Positions 7,816 through 17,163 of a stretch of 41,004 nucleotides of DNA are shown piece after piece; the first letter of the stretch is position 1, and the number at the start of each line of letters is the position of its first letter. The notes below the pieces were generated by a model. It worked only from the letters and a program-made list of their open reading frames with translations, was not told the origin of the DNA and made no database searches. Position numbers and translations under genes: made by a program. Source of the DNA: Methylococcaceae bacterium (lineage in GTDB: Bacteria; Pseudomonadota; Gammaproteobacteria; Methylococcales; Methylococcaceae); the NCBI GenBank assembly GCA_004299145.1, contig SCQD01000329.1, positions 1 to 41,004 on the forward strand, read 5' to 3'.

Positions 7816-10638
7816 ATGAACAACCCTTCCGACCTGCTCGATCAAGACTCTGCTTTTTCCGGCGCCAATGCCGCTTTTCTGGAGGGGCTGTACGAGAGTT
7901 ATCTTGAGAACCCCGAGTCGGTGGACGAAACCTGGCGCGCCCAATTCGCCGCCTTGCGCCGCAGCGCCAACGGCCAGCCGGAAGTCGCGCACAGCGAATT
8001 GCGCCAGCGCATGGTGCAGGAAGCCAAGGAAGCCAGCGTGCAGCGCTATCAGGGCACGCTGCAATTCACCCTGTCGGAAGAAAACATCCAAAAGCAATCG
8101 GCGGTGGCGCGCCTGATCAACCATTACCGGCTGCGCGGCCATCAGGCGGCGGACAACAACCCATTGCAATACCTGCCCAAACCGCCGGTGGAAGACCTCG
8201 ATCCGGCCTATTTCGGCCTGGGCGAGGCGGACATGGACACCGTATTCGACACCGGCACGTTGTACGGCGCGGACCGCCTGCCTTTGCGGGACATACTGAC
8301 GGTGCTGCGCGAGTCCTATTGCGGCAGCATCGGCGCCGAATACCTGCATATCGCCGACACCGGCATCAAGTGCTGGATCAAAGACCGCCTGGAAAGCGCG
8401 CGTGGCCGCGCCGATCTGGACAACGCCAAAAAACGCTGGCTGCTGCATTCGCTCACCGCCGCCGACGGCATCGAAAAACACCTGCACCAGAAATACGTGG
8501 GCCAAAAGCGCTTTTCGCTGGAAGGCTGCGACTGCCTGATTCCGCTCATGGATGAACTGGTCCAGCGCGCCGGCGAAATGGGTACCAAAGAAATCGTCAT
8601 CGGCATGGCCCACCGCGGACGCCTCAACATGCTGGTCAACATTCTCGGCAAACAACCCGCCGTGCTGTTCCGCGAGTTCGAAGGCACGGCGGATCGCGCC
8701 GCCCAGACCAGTTCCGGCGACGTGAAATACCACCTGGGCTATTCATCGGACGTGATGAGCCGAGGCGGCATCGTGCACCTGGCGCTGGCGTTCAACCCCT
8801 CCCACCTGGAAACCATCAGCGCGGTGGTGCTGGGTTCGGTGCGCGCGCGCCAGGACCGGCTGGGCGACAACCGTCTCACCGAAGTATTGCCGGTGTTGAT
8901 CCACGGCGATGCCTCGTTTGCCGGCCAGGGCATCGTCATGGAAACCCTCAACATGGCGGAAACGCGCGCCTACAGCGTCGGCGGCGCCGTGCACATCGTC
9001 ATCAACAACCAGATCGGCTTTACCACCAGCCGCGCCGACGAAGCGCGCTCCACGCCCTACTGCACCGACGTGGCGCACATGGTGCAGATCCCGGTGTTCC
9101 ACGTGAACGCGGACGATCCCGAAGCCGTGCTGTACGTCACGCAACTGGCGCTGGACTACCGCATGCAGTTCCGCAAGGACGTCGTCATCGACCTGATCGG
9201 CTATCGCCGCCAAGGCCATAACGAAGCGGACGAGCCGGCGGTGACCCAGCCGTTGATGTACCGCTTTATCCGCAATCGCCCGCCGGTGCACAAGCTTTAC
9301 GGCGAACAGCTGTTGGCGGAAGGCGTGATCGTGCCCGGCGAAGCGGAAGAAATCGAGCAAAACTACCGCAAAGCGCTGGAAACCCAGGACATCGTGTCGC
9401 GGCCCATCGTGCCCAATCCCGAACACTACAAGCGCAGCTGGCGGCCGTATTTCGGCATGGACTGGGACGCGCCCGCCGATACCGCCGTGCCGGTGGCCCG
9501 GCTGCAAGCCTTGGGCGATAAGCTGCTGCAACTGCCGGACGGCTTCACGCCGCACCCGCGCGTGGCGGCCATACTGGCGGCGAGAGCCCGCATGAACCGG
9601 GGTGAAGAACCGATGGATTGGGGTTGGGCGGAAACCCTGGCCTACGCCAGCCTGCTGACCGACGGCTATGGCGTGCGCATTTCGGGCCAGGATTCGGAGC
9701 GCGGCACGTTTTTCCACCGCCACGCCGTGCTGTACGACCAGGAAACCGGCACGGAACACACGCCGTTGACCGCCTTCGACAACGGCGAAGCGCATTTTCA
9801 AATCTATAACTCGCTGCTGTCGGAAGAAGGCGTGCTGGGATTCGAGTACGGTTACGCCACCGCCGAACCAGAAAGCCTGGTGGTGTGGGAAGCCCAATTC
9901 GGCGATTTTGCCAACGGCGCGCAAGTGCTCATCGACCAGTTTTTGAGTTCCGCCGAAGCCAAATGGGGTTTGCTGTGCCATCTCACCCTGCTGCTGCCGC
10001 ACGGTTTCGAAGGCCAGGGGCCGGAGCACTCGTCGGCGCGGCTGGAACGCTATTTACAACTGTGCGCCGAGCACAATATCCAGGTGTGCGTACCCACCAC
10101 GCCGGCGCAGATTTTTCACCTGCTGCGCCGCCAGATGCTGCGCTCCTGCCGCAAACCCTTGGTGGTATTGAGCCCCAAAAGCCTGCTGCGCCACAAGCAG
10201 GCCGTTTCCAACCTGGAAGATTTGGCGACGGGTGGATTTCAAACGATGCTGGATGAAATCGACCCGATCGATCCCGACACGGTCGAGCGCGTGGTGCTGT
10301 GCAGCGGCAAAGTGTACTTCGACCTGCTGGAGGCGCGCCGCGAAACGCTGAAGGAGCACATCGCCATCGTGCGCATCGAACAGCTTTATCCCTTCCCCAA
10401 AGTGCAGTTCAAAAGCATCCTGGGCCGCTACAAAAACCTCAAGCAACTGATCTGGTGCCAGGAAGAACCGGAAAACCAGGGCGCCTGGCACCGCATTTTG
10501 CACCGCATCCACGACTGCACCAGCCCCGACATGAGACTGCGCTATGCGGGGCGCCCCATCTCCGCCGCTCCCGCCGTGGGCAAATACAGCCTGCACCTGG
10601 AACAGCAACGGCAGTTGGTGGTGGATGCGCTGAGCTGA
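7816..10638 (+). CDS. sucA: 2-oxoglutarate dehydrogenase E1 component
   Basis: 940 residues, the usual SucA size. This thiamine-diphosphate enzyme decarboxylates 2-oxoglutarate and passes the succinyl group to SucB. The N-terminal NAAFLEGLYESYLENPESVDETWR segment that contacts E2 is present. The TPP core is recognisable: IGMAHRGRLNMLVNILGK, HGDASFAGQGIVMETLNM, INNQIGFTTS, GYRRQGHNEADEP. The C-terminal transketolase-like part has SGQDSERGTFFHRHAV and LLPHGFEGQGPEHSSARLER. No sucB or lpd follows; a hairpin repeat and a convergent gene come next, so the E2/E3 genes must lie elsewhere if the complex is complete. Confidence 0.97.
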   Translation: MNNPSDLLDQDSAFSGANAAFLEGLYESYLENPESVDETWRAQFAALRRSANGQPEVAHSELRQRMVQEAKEASVQRYQGTLQFTLSEENIQKQSAVARLINHYRLRGHQAADNNPLQYLPKPPVEDLDPAYFGLGEADMDTVFDTGTLYGADRLPLRDILTVLRESYCGSIGAEYLHIADTGIKCWIKDRLESARGRADLDNAKKRWLLHSLTAADGIEKHLHQKYVGQKRFSLEGCDCLIPLMDELVQRAGEMGTKEIVIGMAHRGRLNMLVNILGKQPAVLFREFEGTADRAAQTSSGDVKYHLGYSSDVMSRGGIVHLALAFNPSHLETISAVVLGSVRARQDRLGDNRLTEVLPVLIHGDASFAGQGIVMETLNMAETRAYSVGGAVHIVINNQIGFTTSRADEARSTPYCTDVAHMVQIPVFHVNADDPEAVLYVTQLALDYRMQFRKDVVIDLIGYRRQGHNEADEPAVTQPLMYRFIRNRPPVHKLYGEQLLAEGVIVPGEAEEIEQNYRKALETQDIVSRPIVPNPEHYKRSWRPYFGMDWDAPADTAVPVARLQALGDKLLQLPDGFTPHPRVAAILAARARMNRGEEPMDWGWAETLAYASLLTDGYGVRISGQDSERGTFFHRHAVLYDQETGTEHTPLTAFDNGEAHFQIYNSLLSEEGVLGFEYGYATAEPESLVVWEAQFGDFANGAQVLIDQFLSSAEAKWGLLCHLTLLLPHGFEGQGPEHSSARLERYLQLCAEHNIQVCVPTTPAQIFHLLRRQMLRSCRKPLVVLSPKSLLRHKQAVSNLEDLATGGFQTMLDEIDPIDPDTVERVVLCSGKVYFDLLEARRETLKEHIAIVRIEQLYPFPKVQFKSILGRYKNLKQLIWCQEEPENQGAWHRILHRIHDCTSPDMRLRYAGRPISAAPAVGKYSLHLEQQRQLVVDALS

Positions 10639-10781
10639 ATGCGGCATCTTACCTGTATAGCTTCTGAGCGTGTCCATCCAAGCCTTGAAGTGAACGCACT
10701 CGCGTTCAATCACCTCCAGCGTGATGTGCTCGGCAGCAAGAACGCTAGGCCTGCCGGTCTCCATGGTGTGCGTTATGGATG

Positions 10782-10870
10782 CCGGAGCTGGTAAAGCGAC
10801 ATTGAATTGCCCTCACCCTAGCCCTCTCCCGGAGGGCGAGGGGACTTTCGTGTCGCTTTACCAGCTCCGG
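10782..10870. repeat. Hairpin element, family A, copy 2
   Basis: Perfect 20-bp arms (10782-10801 and 10851-10870; CCGGAGCTGGTAAAGCGACA and its complement) enclose the same core as the copy at 845-935. The left flank TATGGAT and right flank TTCCTATA match the other copies. It lies between the convergent ends of sucA and the following minus-strand gene and supplies that gene's last codons and stop. It might also act as a terminator, but no T-tract is present. Confidence 0.92.
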
Positions 10871-13800
10871 TTCCTATATCGACAACCAGCAACTCTTCAA
10901 AATCCCGCGCCGGCATGGGCCGTGCGAATAAATAGCCCTGCGCGTAATCGCAGCCCGCTGCCACCAGCAGCGCGCGCTGCTCTTCCGTCTCCACGCCTTC
11001 CGCGATTACTTTCATGCCCAGCTTGTGCGCCATGACGATGATGGCTTCGCACAAAATCATGTCGTGTGAGTACGGCGCGAGATTGCACACGAAGGACTGG
11101 TCGATCTTGAGATAGTCGATGTCGAACTTTTTGAGATAGGACAGCGCTGAATAACCGGTGCCGAAATCGTCGATCGCCACTTGTATGCCCGCATCGCGGA
11201 ATGCCAGCAGTTGCCGGGAAACCACGGCGCCGATGTCCAGCAGCAACCCCTCGGTGATTTCCACCACGATGCTTTGTCCCGGCAGGTCCAGCGTTTGCAG
11301 ATACTCGAACCAGGGCGCGTGGATGCCTTTTTCATTGTGGAATTGCACGGGCGATTTGTTGACGCTGATCTGGAACTCGGGATGGTAGGCCGCGCGCCAG
11401 CTTGCTGCCTGGTGCGCCGCCTGGCGAAACACCCAGTTGCCGATTTCGACGATCAGGCCGTTTTCTTCGGCAATCGGAATGAAATCGGCGGGATCGACCA
11501 GGCCGCGCGTCGGGTGCCGCCAGCGCAGCAGGGCTTCCGCTTTGCGGATGGCGCCGCTCGCCAGTTCCACGATGGGCTGGTAGTACACCTGGAACTGGCG
11601 GCCGGCCAGGGCGCCGCGCATATCGTTGGTCAGCCGCATGCGGGCCTGCGCCGCTTCCTGCATGGAATGGGTGAAGTAACTGTAACGGTTGCCGCCCCGG
11701 CTTTTGGCGGCGTACATGGCCTGGTCGGCGTTTTTGAGCAGCTCGTCGATGCTGCCGGCATCCCCCGGGTAAAACGTGATGCCGAGACTGGCCGACACAT
11801 AGTTGATCTCGTTCCCCAACCGGAATGGTTCGGCCAGTTTGCCCAGGATGTCCTGCGCAATGCGTTCGAGAGTTCCAGGGGTGCTCATTTCACCGAGGAT
11901 GACGGTGAACTCATCGCCACCCAGGCGCGCCACGGTGTCGATTTCCCGCACGCAGCCACTCAAACGCTGCGCGGCTTCCTTGAGCAGCATGTCGCCGACG
12001 TCGTGCCCCAGGGTATCGTTGATGATTTTGAAGCGGTCCAGGTCGAGAAACATCAGCGCCAGCGGCAGGCCGGTGCGGTTGGCTTTTTTGATGTCCATGT
12101 CCAGCCGGTCGTAGAACATGCGCCGGTTGGGCAATCCGGTCAACGGGTCGAAATTGGCCTGCTGCCAGATGATTTGTTCCGCCCGCTTCTGATCCGTGAT
12201 GTCGGAAAACATGGCGACGTGCTGCAATACGTGGCCTTGCTCGTCGTAAATCGTGCTGATGGCCAGCCACTCCAGATAGACCTCGCCGTTCTTGCGCCGG
12301 TTATGGATTTCGCCCTGCCAATGCCCGGTTTTTTCCAGCGCCAGCCACATGTCCCGGTAAAACGCCTGATCCTGGCGGCCGGATTTGAGCAGTTTCGTGG
12401 TTTGGCCGACCGCCTCCGCTTCGCTGTAACCGGTCAGGCGGGTGAACGCCGGATTGACGGCGACGATGCGGTTGTCGGCATCGGCCACCATGATCGCTTC
12501 GCCGATGGCCTTGTAGACCGTGGCGGCGAGCTGCATTTCGGTGATGTCGCTGACGGTTTCGATGACGCCGATAATCTGCTCGTCACTGCCGTACAGCGGG
12601 GCTTGCACGGAACTGGCCCAGCCGCTGCGGCCCGTTTGCGGCGCCGACCAGCGGAACGGCGGATTTTTTACCGTTTCCCCCGCCAGCGCCCGCCGGATGC
12701 CGTCGGGAATACCGGTTTCCAAAAGGAAGGAAAATACTTCGATGGGCAGTTTTCCCAGGCAATCCTGCCTGCCGACACCGGTGATGCTCTCCATGAACGG
12801 ATTCCAGATGCTGAAGCGGCCGTCCAGGTCGTAAACGATGATGCCTTCCTGCGCGGATTCGATGATCTGCCGATTCAGCTCGTTGGCCGCTTTGATCGCC
12901 GCTTCGCTGCGCATGCGCGCGCTGATGTCGACCACGGTGGCGATGATGAAGGTCTGGTTGTCCATGGCGATGGGACTCAGGCTGACCTCCACCGGGATAT
13001 CGCCGCCGTCTTTCCGGGTGGCGGTCAGCTGCCGGTTGAGGCCCATCGAGCGCGGCAGCGGCGCGTGCATGTAATCGCCGCGCATTTGAGCATGAGCGGT
13101 GCGAAGTTGCGCAGGCACCAGCACGTCGATATTGCTGCCTACCAGTTCGGTTTGGGAATAACCCAATACGCGCGGAACCACGCCGTTGGCGAATTTGATC
13201 AAGCCGTCCGCGCCCACCAACAACGTGGCTTCCGGGGAGGAATCGAGTATTTCGGCGATCAACTGTTTTTCGAGGGCTTTGCGGTCGGTGATGTCGGCGT
13301 GCGTGCCTATCATGCGCAAAGGTTTGCCGTCCTCAGTCCGGCTGATCAGGATGGCGCGGTCCAGTATCCACTTATAGTTGCCATCCCGGCACAGCATGCG
13401 GTATTCGGTGGCGAACGCCGGCGCTTTGCCGTCGAGATAGGCGCGTAAGTTGGCCAACACGCGCGGCATGTCCTCCGGATGCACACAGTCTCGCCATTCG
13501 TGGCTGACTTTGCCGTTTTCGTCCTCCACCAGGCCGTACATGGCTTTGTAGCGCTTGGAATAGACCACGGCCCCAGTCAGCAGGTTGTAATCCCACACGC
13601 CTTCGCCCGCGCCTTCCAGCGCAAATTTCCAGCGTTCTTCGCTTTCGCGCAACGCGGCTTCGGAGCGCAGCCGCAGCGCAACTTCCTCCTGCAGCTTGGC
13701 GTTGGCCTGCCGCAGCACGGCGGGACTGGTAAGGCCGAGCGCTTGCGGAATCAACGGCCACAACAGGATGGCCGTGCTGACCGAGGTGACGGCGGTAACC

Positions 13801-14096
13801 AGCTTGACCAAGCCGTCCGCCAGATAATCCGGCTGCCAGATCGTCCACACGCCCATGAGGTGAGTCGTGCCGCACGCAACGATGAACACGGCGAACAGCA
13901 GAAAAATCCAGCGAAACTCCAGGTCTTTTCTTTTCAGGGCGAAATAAGCCAGCGCGGCGGGTATGGAGTAGTAAGACGCCGCAATCAGCAGATCGGAGAC
14001 CACGTGCAACCACAACAAATCGGCATTCCATAGCAAACACATGCCGTGGGGCATGAAATCGCCGGAAGGCGGCAGGTTGAGTTGCTCACTAAACAT
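10818..14096 (-). CDS. Membrane-bound GGDEF/EAL protein with ethylene-receptor-like sensor and four PAS domains
   Basis: About 1,092 residues from the ATG at 14094-14096. Residues 14-120 form three membrane helices closely matching the ethylene-binding domain of ETR1/SynEtr1: [12 protein letters not shown] and [17 protein letters not shown]. They retain the counterparts of ETR1 Asp25, Tyr32, Cys65 and His69 (here Asp35, Tyr42, Cys75, His79) and a Lys aligned with Lys91. Cys and His are the Cu(I) ligands in ETR1. Four PAS/PAC modules follow (about 155-660, with DITDRK, DISAR, DITEM, DITDQK), then GGDEF (RLGGDEF intact, about 665-825) and EAL ([28 protein letters not shown] intact). Both cyclic-di-GMP synthesis and hydrolysis are possible. 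Start codons up to 26 codons upstream are open, but the first would overlap the toxin gene. The last 19 or so residues come from a repeat element. Confidence 0.9.
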   Translation of the reverse strand: MFSEQLNLPPSGDFMPHGMCLLWNADLLWLHVVSDLLIAASYYSIPAALAYFALKRKDLEFRWIFLLFAVFIVACGTTHLMGVWTIWQPDYLADGLVKLVTAVTSVSTAILLWPLIPQALGLTSPAVLRQANAKLQEEVALRLRSEAALRESEERWKFALEGAGEGVWDYNLLTGAVVYSKRYKAMYGLVEDENGKVSHEWRDCVHPEDMPRVLANLRAYLDGKAPAFATEYRMLCRDGNYKWILDRAILISRTEDGKPLRMIGTHADITDRKALEKQLIAEILDSSPEATLLVGADGLIKFANGVVPRVLGYSQTELVGSNIDVLVPAQLRTAHAQMRGDYMHAPLPRSMGLNRQLTATRKDGGDIPVEVSLSPIAMDNQTFIIATVVDISARMRSEAAIKAANELNRQIIESAQEGIIVYDLDGRFSIWNPFMESITGVGRQDCLGKLPIEVFSFLLETGIPDGIRRALAGETVKNPPFRWSAPQTGRSGWASSVQAPLYGSDEQIIGVIETVSDITEMQLAATVYKAIGEAIMVADADNRIVAVNPAFTRLTGYSEAEAVGQTTKLLKSGRQDQAFYRDMWLALEKTGHWQGEIHNRRKNGEVYLEWLAISTIYDEQGHVLQHVAMFSDITDQKRAEQIIWQQANFDPLTGLPNRRMFYDRLDMDIKKANRTGLPLALMFLDLDRFKIINDTLGHDVGDMLLKEAAQRLSGCVREIDTVARLGGDEFTVILGEMSTPGTLERIAQDILGKLAEPFRLGNEINYVSASLGITFYPGDAGSIDELLKNADQAMYAAKSRGGNRYSYFTHSMQEAAQARMRLTNDMRGALAGRQFQVYYQPIVELASGAIRKAEALLRWRHPTRGLVDPADFIPIAEENGLIVEIGNWVFRQAAHQAASWRAAYHPEFQISVNKSPVQFHNEKGIHAPWFEYLQTLDLPGQSIVVEITEGLLLDIGAVVSRQLLAFRDAGIQVAIDDFGTGYSALSYLKKFDIDYLKIDQSFVCNLAPYSHDMILCEAIIVMAHKLGMKVIAEGVETEEQRALLVAAGCDYAQGYLFARPMPARDFEELLVVDIGTGAGKATRKSPRPPGEG

Positions 14097-14148
14097 GGAC
14101 GGTATTTCCGCTGGATGGTTGCCGGACATATTAACCGACCGGTCGGGT

Positions 14149-14448
14149 TCAGTCAGAACCAGGAGAGATTTCATTCAAGTCGCGTGAACCGTGTATTACA
14201 CGGACAACCTCAATCCCTGATGGCCGTTCCTGGTACAAAATCAGGTAATTTTTTACAGGGAAATGGCGCATGGCAGGAGCAATATCGGCGCGAGCCTGCC
14301 CTAAACGGGGGTTTTCTCCCAATAAAGCGCATTTCTTGTCGATGGCATCAAGCAGCTTATCCGCTGCGTCTGGATTGTCTTCGGCAATATACGACCAGAT
14401 TGAAAGCAAATCAGAGCGTGCTTTCCGGGTATGAATAACTTTCGTCAT
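14149..14448 (-). CDS. parE: RelE/ParE-family toxin of a type II toxin-antitoxin pair
   Basis: 99 residues. The sequence [81 protein letters not shown] is typical of ParE-like toxins: an N-terminal helical hairpin followed by a beta sheet ending in RVIHGSRD. ParE proteins poison DNA gyrase, while RelE relatives cleave mRNA; the sequence alone does not settle the target, though it reads more like ParE. The ATG at 14446-14448 overlaps the antitoxin stop by 4 bp (ATGA), the usual coupled order of antitoxin then toxin. Confidence 0.9.
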   Translation of the reverse strand: MTKVIHTRKARSDLLSIWSYIAEDNPDAADKLLDAIDKKCALLGENPRLGQARADIAPAMRHFPVKNYLILYQERPSGIEVVRVIHGSRDLNEISPGSD

Positions 14449-14729
14449 ACCTTGGGCTTTCCATGCTCCATGTCGTAACGCTGGCGGGCCTCCTTTTTGA
14501 TTTCCGCCATGTCGAGCATACCGGCTGAACCACTTGCCATGCCTTCCTGCCATAAAGCGCGTAACTCACGGGCTCTTTGCTCGTCTGCCTCCTGCTTTTT
14601 CTGCCAATCGCGTAGCGCTTCGCGGATGACATCGCCGACGGAGGCGTAATAGCCATCTTCTACCGCGCTGTGTACCCGTAAAGCCAAATCAGGAGTAAGC
14701 GCAACGCTGATTTTTTCTACCGCTGACAT
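14445..14729 (-). CDS. parD: ParD-like ribbon-helix-helix antitoxin
   Basis: 94 residues from the ATG at 14727-14729. The N-terminus VEKISVALTPDLALRVHSAVEDGYYASVGDVIREALRDW is a ribbon-helix-helix DNA-binding domain of the ParD/CopG type. The charged C-terminal half would wrap the toxin. The ATG is preceded by GGAG at 6-bp spacing; a TTG four codons upstream is a weaker alternative. Such antitoxins neutralise the toxin and repress their own promoter, which should lie in 14730-14838, but I see no clear operator. Confidence 0.9.
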   Translation of the reverse strand: MSAVEKISVALTPDLALRVHSAVEDGYYASVGDVIREALRDWQKKQEADEQRARELRALWQEGMASGSAGMLDMAEIKKEARQRYDMEHGKPKV

Positions 14730-14838
14730 AGGACGCTCCAATGTGATTGCTTGATATGACGGATAACTATCTGAGTGCGGTTAGAGGTGAACGCTTACGT
14801 TGAGGTTGGGAAGCAGCCGAACCAGCATACCCTGACAC

Positions 14839-17046
14839 TCAACCACTCACCCTGCGCACCGCCACCACGCCGTCCAAACGGCGGATTTTTTCTGAAGCGG
14901 CATCCATGGCCGGTTCCGTGGCCTGTTCCACGCTGATCTGCATGCTGACCCGGCGGTTGTTGGGGTCGGTGTAGGTGAAGGCTTTGCTGATGTCCAGGCC
15001 TTCGTTGCTCAGCACCTGGGTGACGTCGCGCAGCAAGCCGCGCCGGTCACGGGCGGTGACGTGCAATTCCACCGTGGTGGAACCGTCGTCACCTTCCCAG
15101 TAAGCGCCGATCAAACGCTGCCGCTGCGGCTCCGTCAGACTCTGAATATTGGCGCAATCGCGCTTATGGATCATCAAGCCCCGGTTGACGCTGAGATAAC
15201 CCACCAGCGCATCGCCGAATTCCGGCTTGCAGCAACCCGCCAGTTGCGTTGCCGCGTGCGGAATGCCGGGGATGCAGACCTGCGCCTGGACGCCGGGCCT
15301 GGGCGGTTTTCGGGAAGCCTGAGTGATTCCGCGAGGACGCGGCGGCTTTCTGGCCGGCTGCGGTCTGGGCGCCTGCGCTGGGTGTTCCACGGTCAACGCC
15401 AGCTGGCCGGCCAACTGCGCGGCGGTGATTTCACCGCGCCCCACGGCGGCCAGCAAATCTTCCCAGCGCTTGTAGCGGTACTTGTCCAGCAGCGTTTTTT
15501 GCTCCACCTCGCGCAGGCCCAAGCGCTGCCGCTCCTTGTCGAATATGGTTTTGCCCTGGCGCCAGTGCTGCTCGAAGTCCAGTTGCTTGAACCACTGCCG
15601 CACTTTGGCGCGCGCGTCGCTGCTGTGCAAAAAGCCGGCGCCGGGTTCCAGCCAGTGGCGGCTGGGGGCGGGCTGATTGCCGGTAAGGACTTCCACCTGT
15701 TCGCCGGAGTGCAGCGTATAGGTCAACGGCACCATGCGGCCGTCCACTTTGGCGCCGCGGCAGCGGTGGCCGACTTCGGTGTGGATGGCGTAGGCGAAAT
15801 CCAGCGGCGTGGCGCCCCGGACCAGGCGCACGATGCGGCCTTTGGGGCTGAGCACGAACACGTCGTTGCCCTGCGCTTCCAGGCGGAAGTTTTCCAGCAG
15901 CGCGTGGTTGTCGCCGGGGTTTTCCAGCAGACCACGCAGCAGCGCGATGCTGCGCTCGAATGCGTCGTCGCGGCCCGCCCCGCCGCCTTCCTTGTAGCGC
16001 CAGTGGGCGGCCACGCCGTATTCGGCGAAAGTGTGCATGGCGTGGGTACGGATTTGAATTTCGACGGCTTTGCCTTCCGCGCCCAGCACCACGGTGTGCA
16101 GCGATTGGTAGCCGTTGGGCTTGCGGTTGGCGATGTAATCGTCGAATTCCTTGGCGATGTGCGACCAGCGGTTGTGCACGATGCCCAGCACGGTATAGCA
16201 GTCGGTGATGCTGTCCACGATGACGCGCACGGCGCGCAGATCGTACAACTCGTCCAGCGCGAGGTGCTTGCGCTGGAGTTTTTTCCAGATGCTGTGGATG
16301 TGCTTGGGGCGGCCATAGACCTTGGCGCTCACCTGTTCTTGCCGCAGCAACTGCTTGAGTTCTTCGGTGAAGTGCTGCACGTAGCTTTCGCGCGCCACGC
16401 GGGTTTCGGCCAGTTGTTTCGCCAGGCTGCCGTATTCCAGCGGGTTCAAATAGCGAAAAGCCAAGTCCTCCATTTCCCATTTCAACTGAGCCACGCCCAG
16501 CCGATTGGCCAGCGGCACGAAGATGTCCAGGGTTTCCTGGGCGATGGAGCGGCGCGTGGTGTAGTCTTCGCGCGCCAGCAGGCGCAGCCGTTCCAGGCGA
16601 TAGGCCAGCTTGATCAGCACGGCGCGCACGTCGTTGACCACCGCCAGCAACATGCGCCGCAGCAACTCCGCCTGTTCCGGCTCCAGCAAGGCGGCGTCCC
16701 GGTAGTCGGTGAAGGTGTTGAGCCAGTTGACTTTTTGTACCAGCTCGGCGGTTTCCGCGCCGAAGCGCTGGTTGATGGTCGCTTGCGGCAAGGTTTCGCG
16801 CAGCTTGGGATCGCACAGCAGCGCTACGGTCACGCTGCCGGCGTCGGCTTTGAGCTGGTGCACGATGCGCGCGGCGTCGATGCCGCGCGGGCGCGGCTTG
16901 TCGTCCTGGGCGGCGGCTTGCAAGGCCAGGCTCAAGGCGGCGCCGATGCGTTCGCACTGCTGCGCATCGTAGCCCTGGCACAATTGCCGGCGCAGTTCGG
17001 CTTCGTCGTGGTGTGCGGGCTGCGGTGTGGTGCTGGATGGATTCAT
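14839..17046 (-). CDS. relA: (p)ppGpp synthetase RelA
   Basis: About 735 residues. The N-terminal hydrolase-like domain lacks the HD-box (CDPKLRETLP.., FTDYRD), as in monofunctional RelA. The synthetase domain has LDELYDLRAVRVIV and KEFDDYIANRKPNGYQSLHTVV; EFDD is the EXDD signature of RelA rather than SpoT. TGS (VFVLSPKGRIVRLVRGATPLDFAYAIHTEVGH), a helical and Cys-containing region (ATQLAGCCKPEFGD) and a C-terminal ACT domain follow. It makes (p)ppGpp on stalled ribosomes. The ATG at 17044-17046 is preferred; a GTG 19 codons upstream is possible. The linker before the Cys region contains one in-frame copy of the 39-bp repeat (residues reading RKPPRPRGITQASRKPPRP). Confidence 0.95.
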   Translation of the reverse strand: MNPSSTTPQPAHHDEAELRRQLCQGYDAQQCERIGAALSLALQAAAQDDKPRPRGIDAARIVHQLKADAGSVTVALLCDPKLRETLPQATINQRFGAETAELVQKVNWLNTFTDYRDAALLEPEQAELLRRMLLAVVNDVRAVLIKLAYRLERLRLLAREDYTTRRSIAQETLDIFVPLANRLGVAQLKWEMEDLAFRYLNPLEYGSLAKQLAETRVARESYVQHFTEELKQLLRQEQVSAKVYGRPKHIHSIWKKLQRKHLALDELYDLRAVRVIVDSITDCYTVLGIVHNRWSHIAKEFDDYIANRKPNGYQSLHTVVLGAEGKAVEIQIRTHAMHTFAEYGVAAHWRYKEGGGAGRDDAFERSIALLRGLLENPGDNHALLENFRLEAQGNDVFVLSPKGRIVRLVRGATPLDFAYAIHTEVGHRCRGAKVDGRMVPLTYTLHSGEQVEVLTGNQPAPSRHWLEPGAGFLHSSDARAKVRQWFKQLDFEQHWRQGKTIFDKERQRLGLREVEQKTLLDKYRYKRWEDLLAAVGRGEITAAQLAGQLALTVEHPAQAPRPQPARKPPRPRGITQASRKPPRPGVQAQVCIPGIPHAATQLAGCCKPEFGDALVGYLSVNRGLMIHKRDCANIQSLTEPQRQRLIGAYWEGDDGSTTVELHVTARDRRGLLRDVTQVLSNEGLDISKAFTYTDPNNRRVSMQISVEQATEPAMDAASEKIRRLDGVVAVRRVSG
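15308..15346. repeat. Single 39-bp repeat unit inside relA
   Basis: The plus-strand sequence matches the unit repeated in the DUF3426 gene at 37 of 39 positions by eye, including GTGATTCCGCGAGGACGCGG. relA reads it on the opposite strand. In plus-strand orientation this copy contains a TGA, so it could not be tolerated in the frame used by the other gene. It lies in the linker between the TGS/helical region and the Cys-rich/ACT end of RelA. Confidence 0.9.
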
Positions 17047-17163
17047 GGTGGTCGACTTTGGTTGCAGCAGGTCATGGCCCGCACCGCTGTCGACGTGATC
17101 CACGACAGGTTCCCGGGCAAGAACGAGCGTAGATCAGCAGGATTTGGCGTGTTGCGGACGGTG

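Noticed and set aside
10639-10764. Minus-strand frame after sucA starting METGRPSVLAAEHITLEVIE
   Set aside because: The first 40 residues look protein-like and could be a gene remnant, but the frame then runs into the sucA antisense and I cannot match it to a family.
11181-13448. A 755-codon open frame on the plus strand opposite the ethylene-receptor-like gene
   Set aside because: Its translation is low in recognisable motifs and rich in His, Gln, Arg and Gly, as expected for the antisense of a GC-rich gene. The minus strand encodes clear PAS, GGDEF and EAL motifs.
14839-17046. Bifunctional SpoT/Rel instead of RelA
   Set aside because: The HD catalytic residues are missing and the synthetase carries the EFDD motif of monofunctional RelA.
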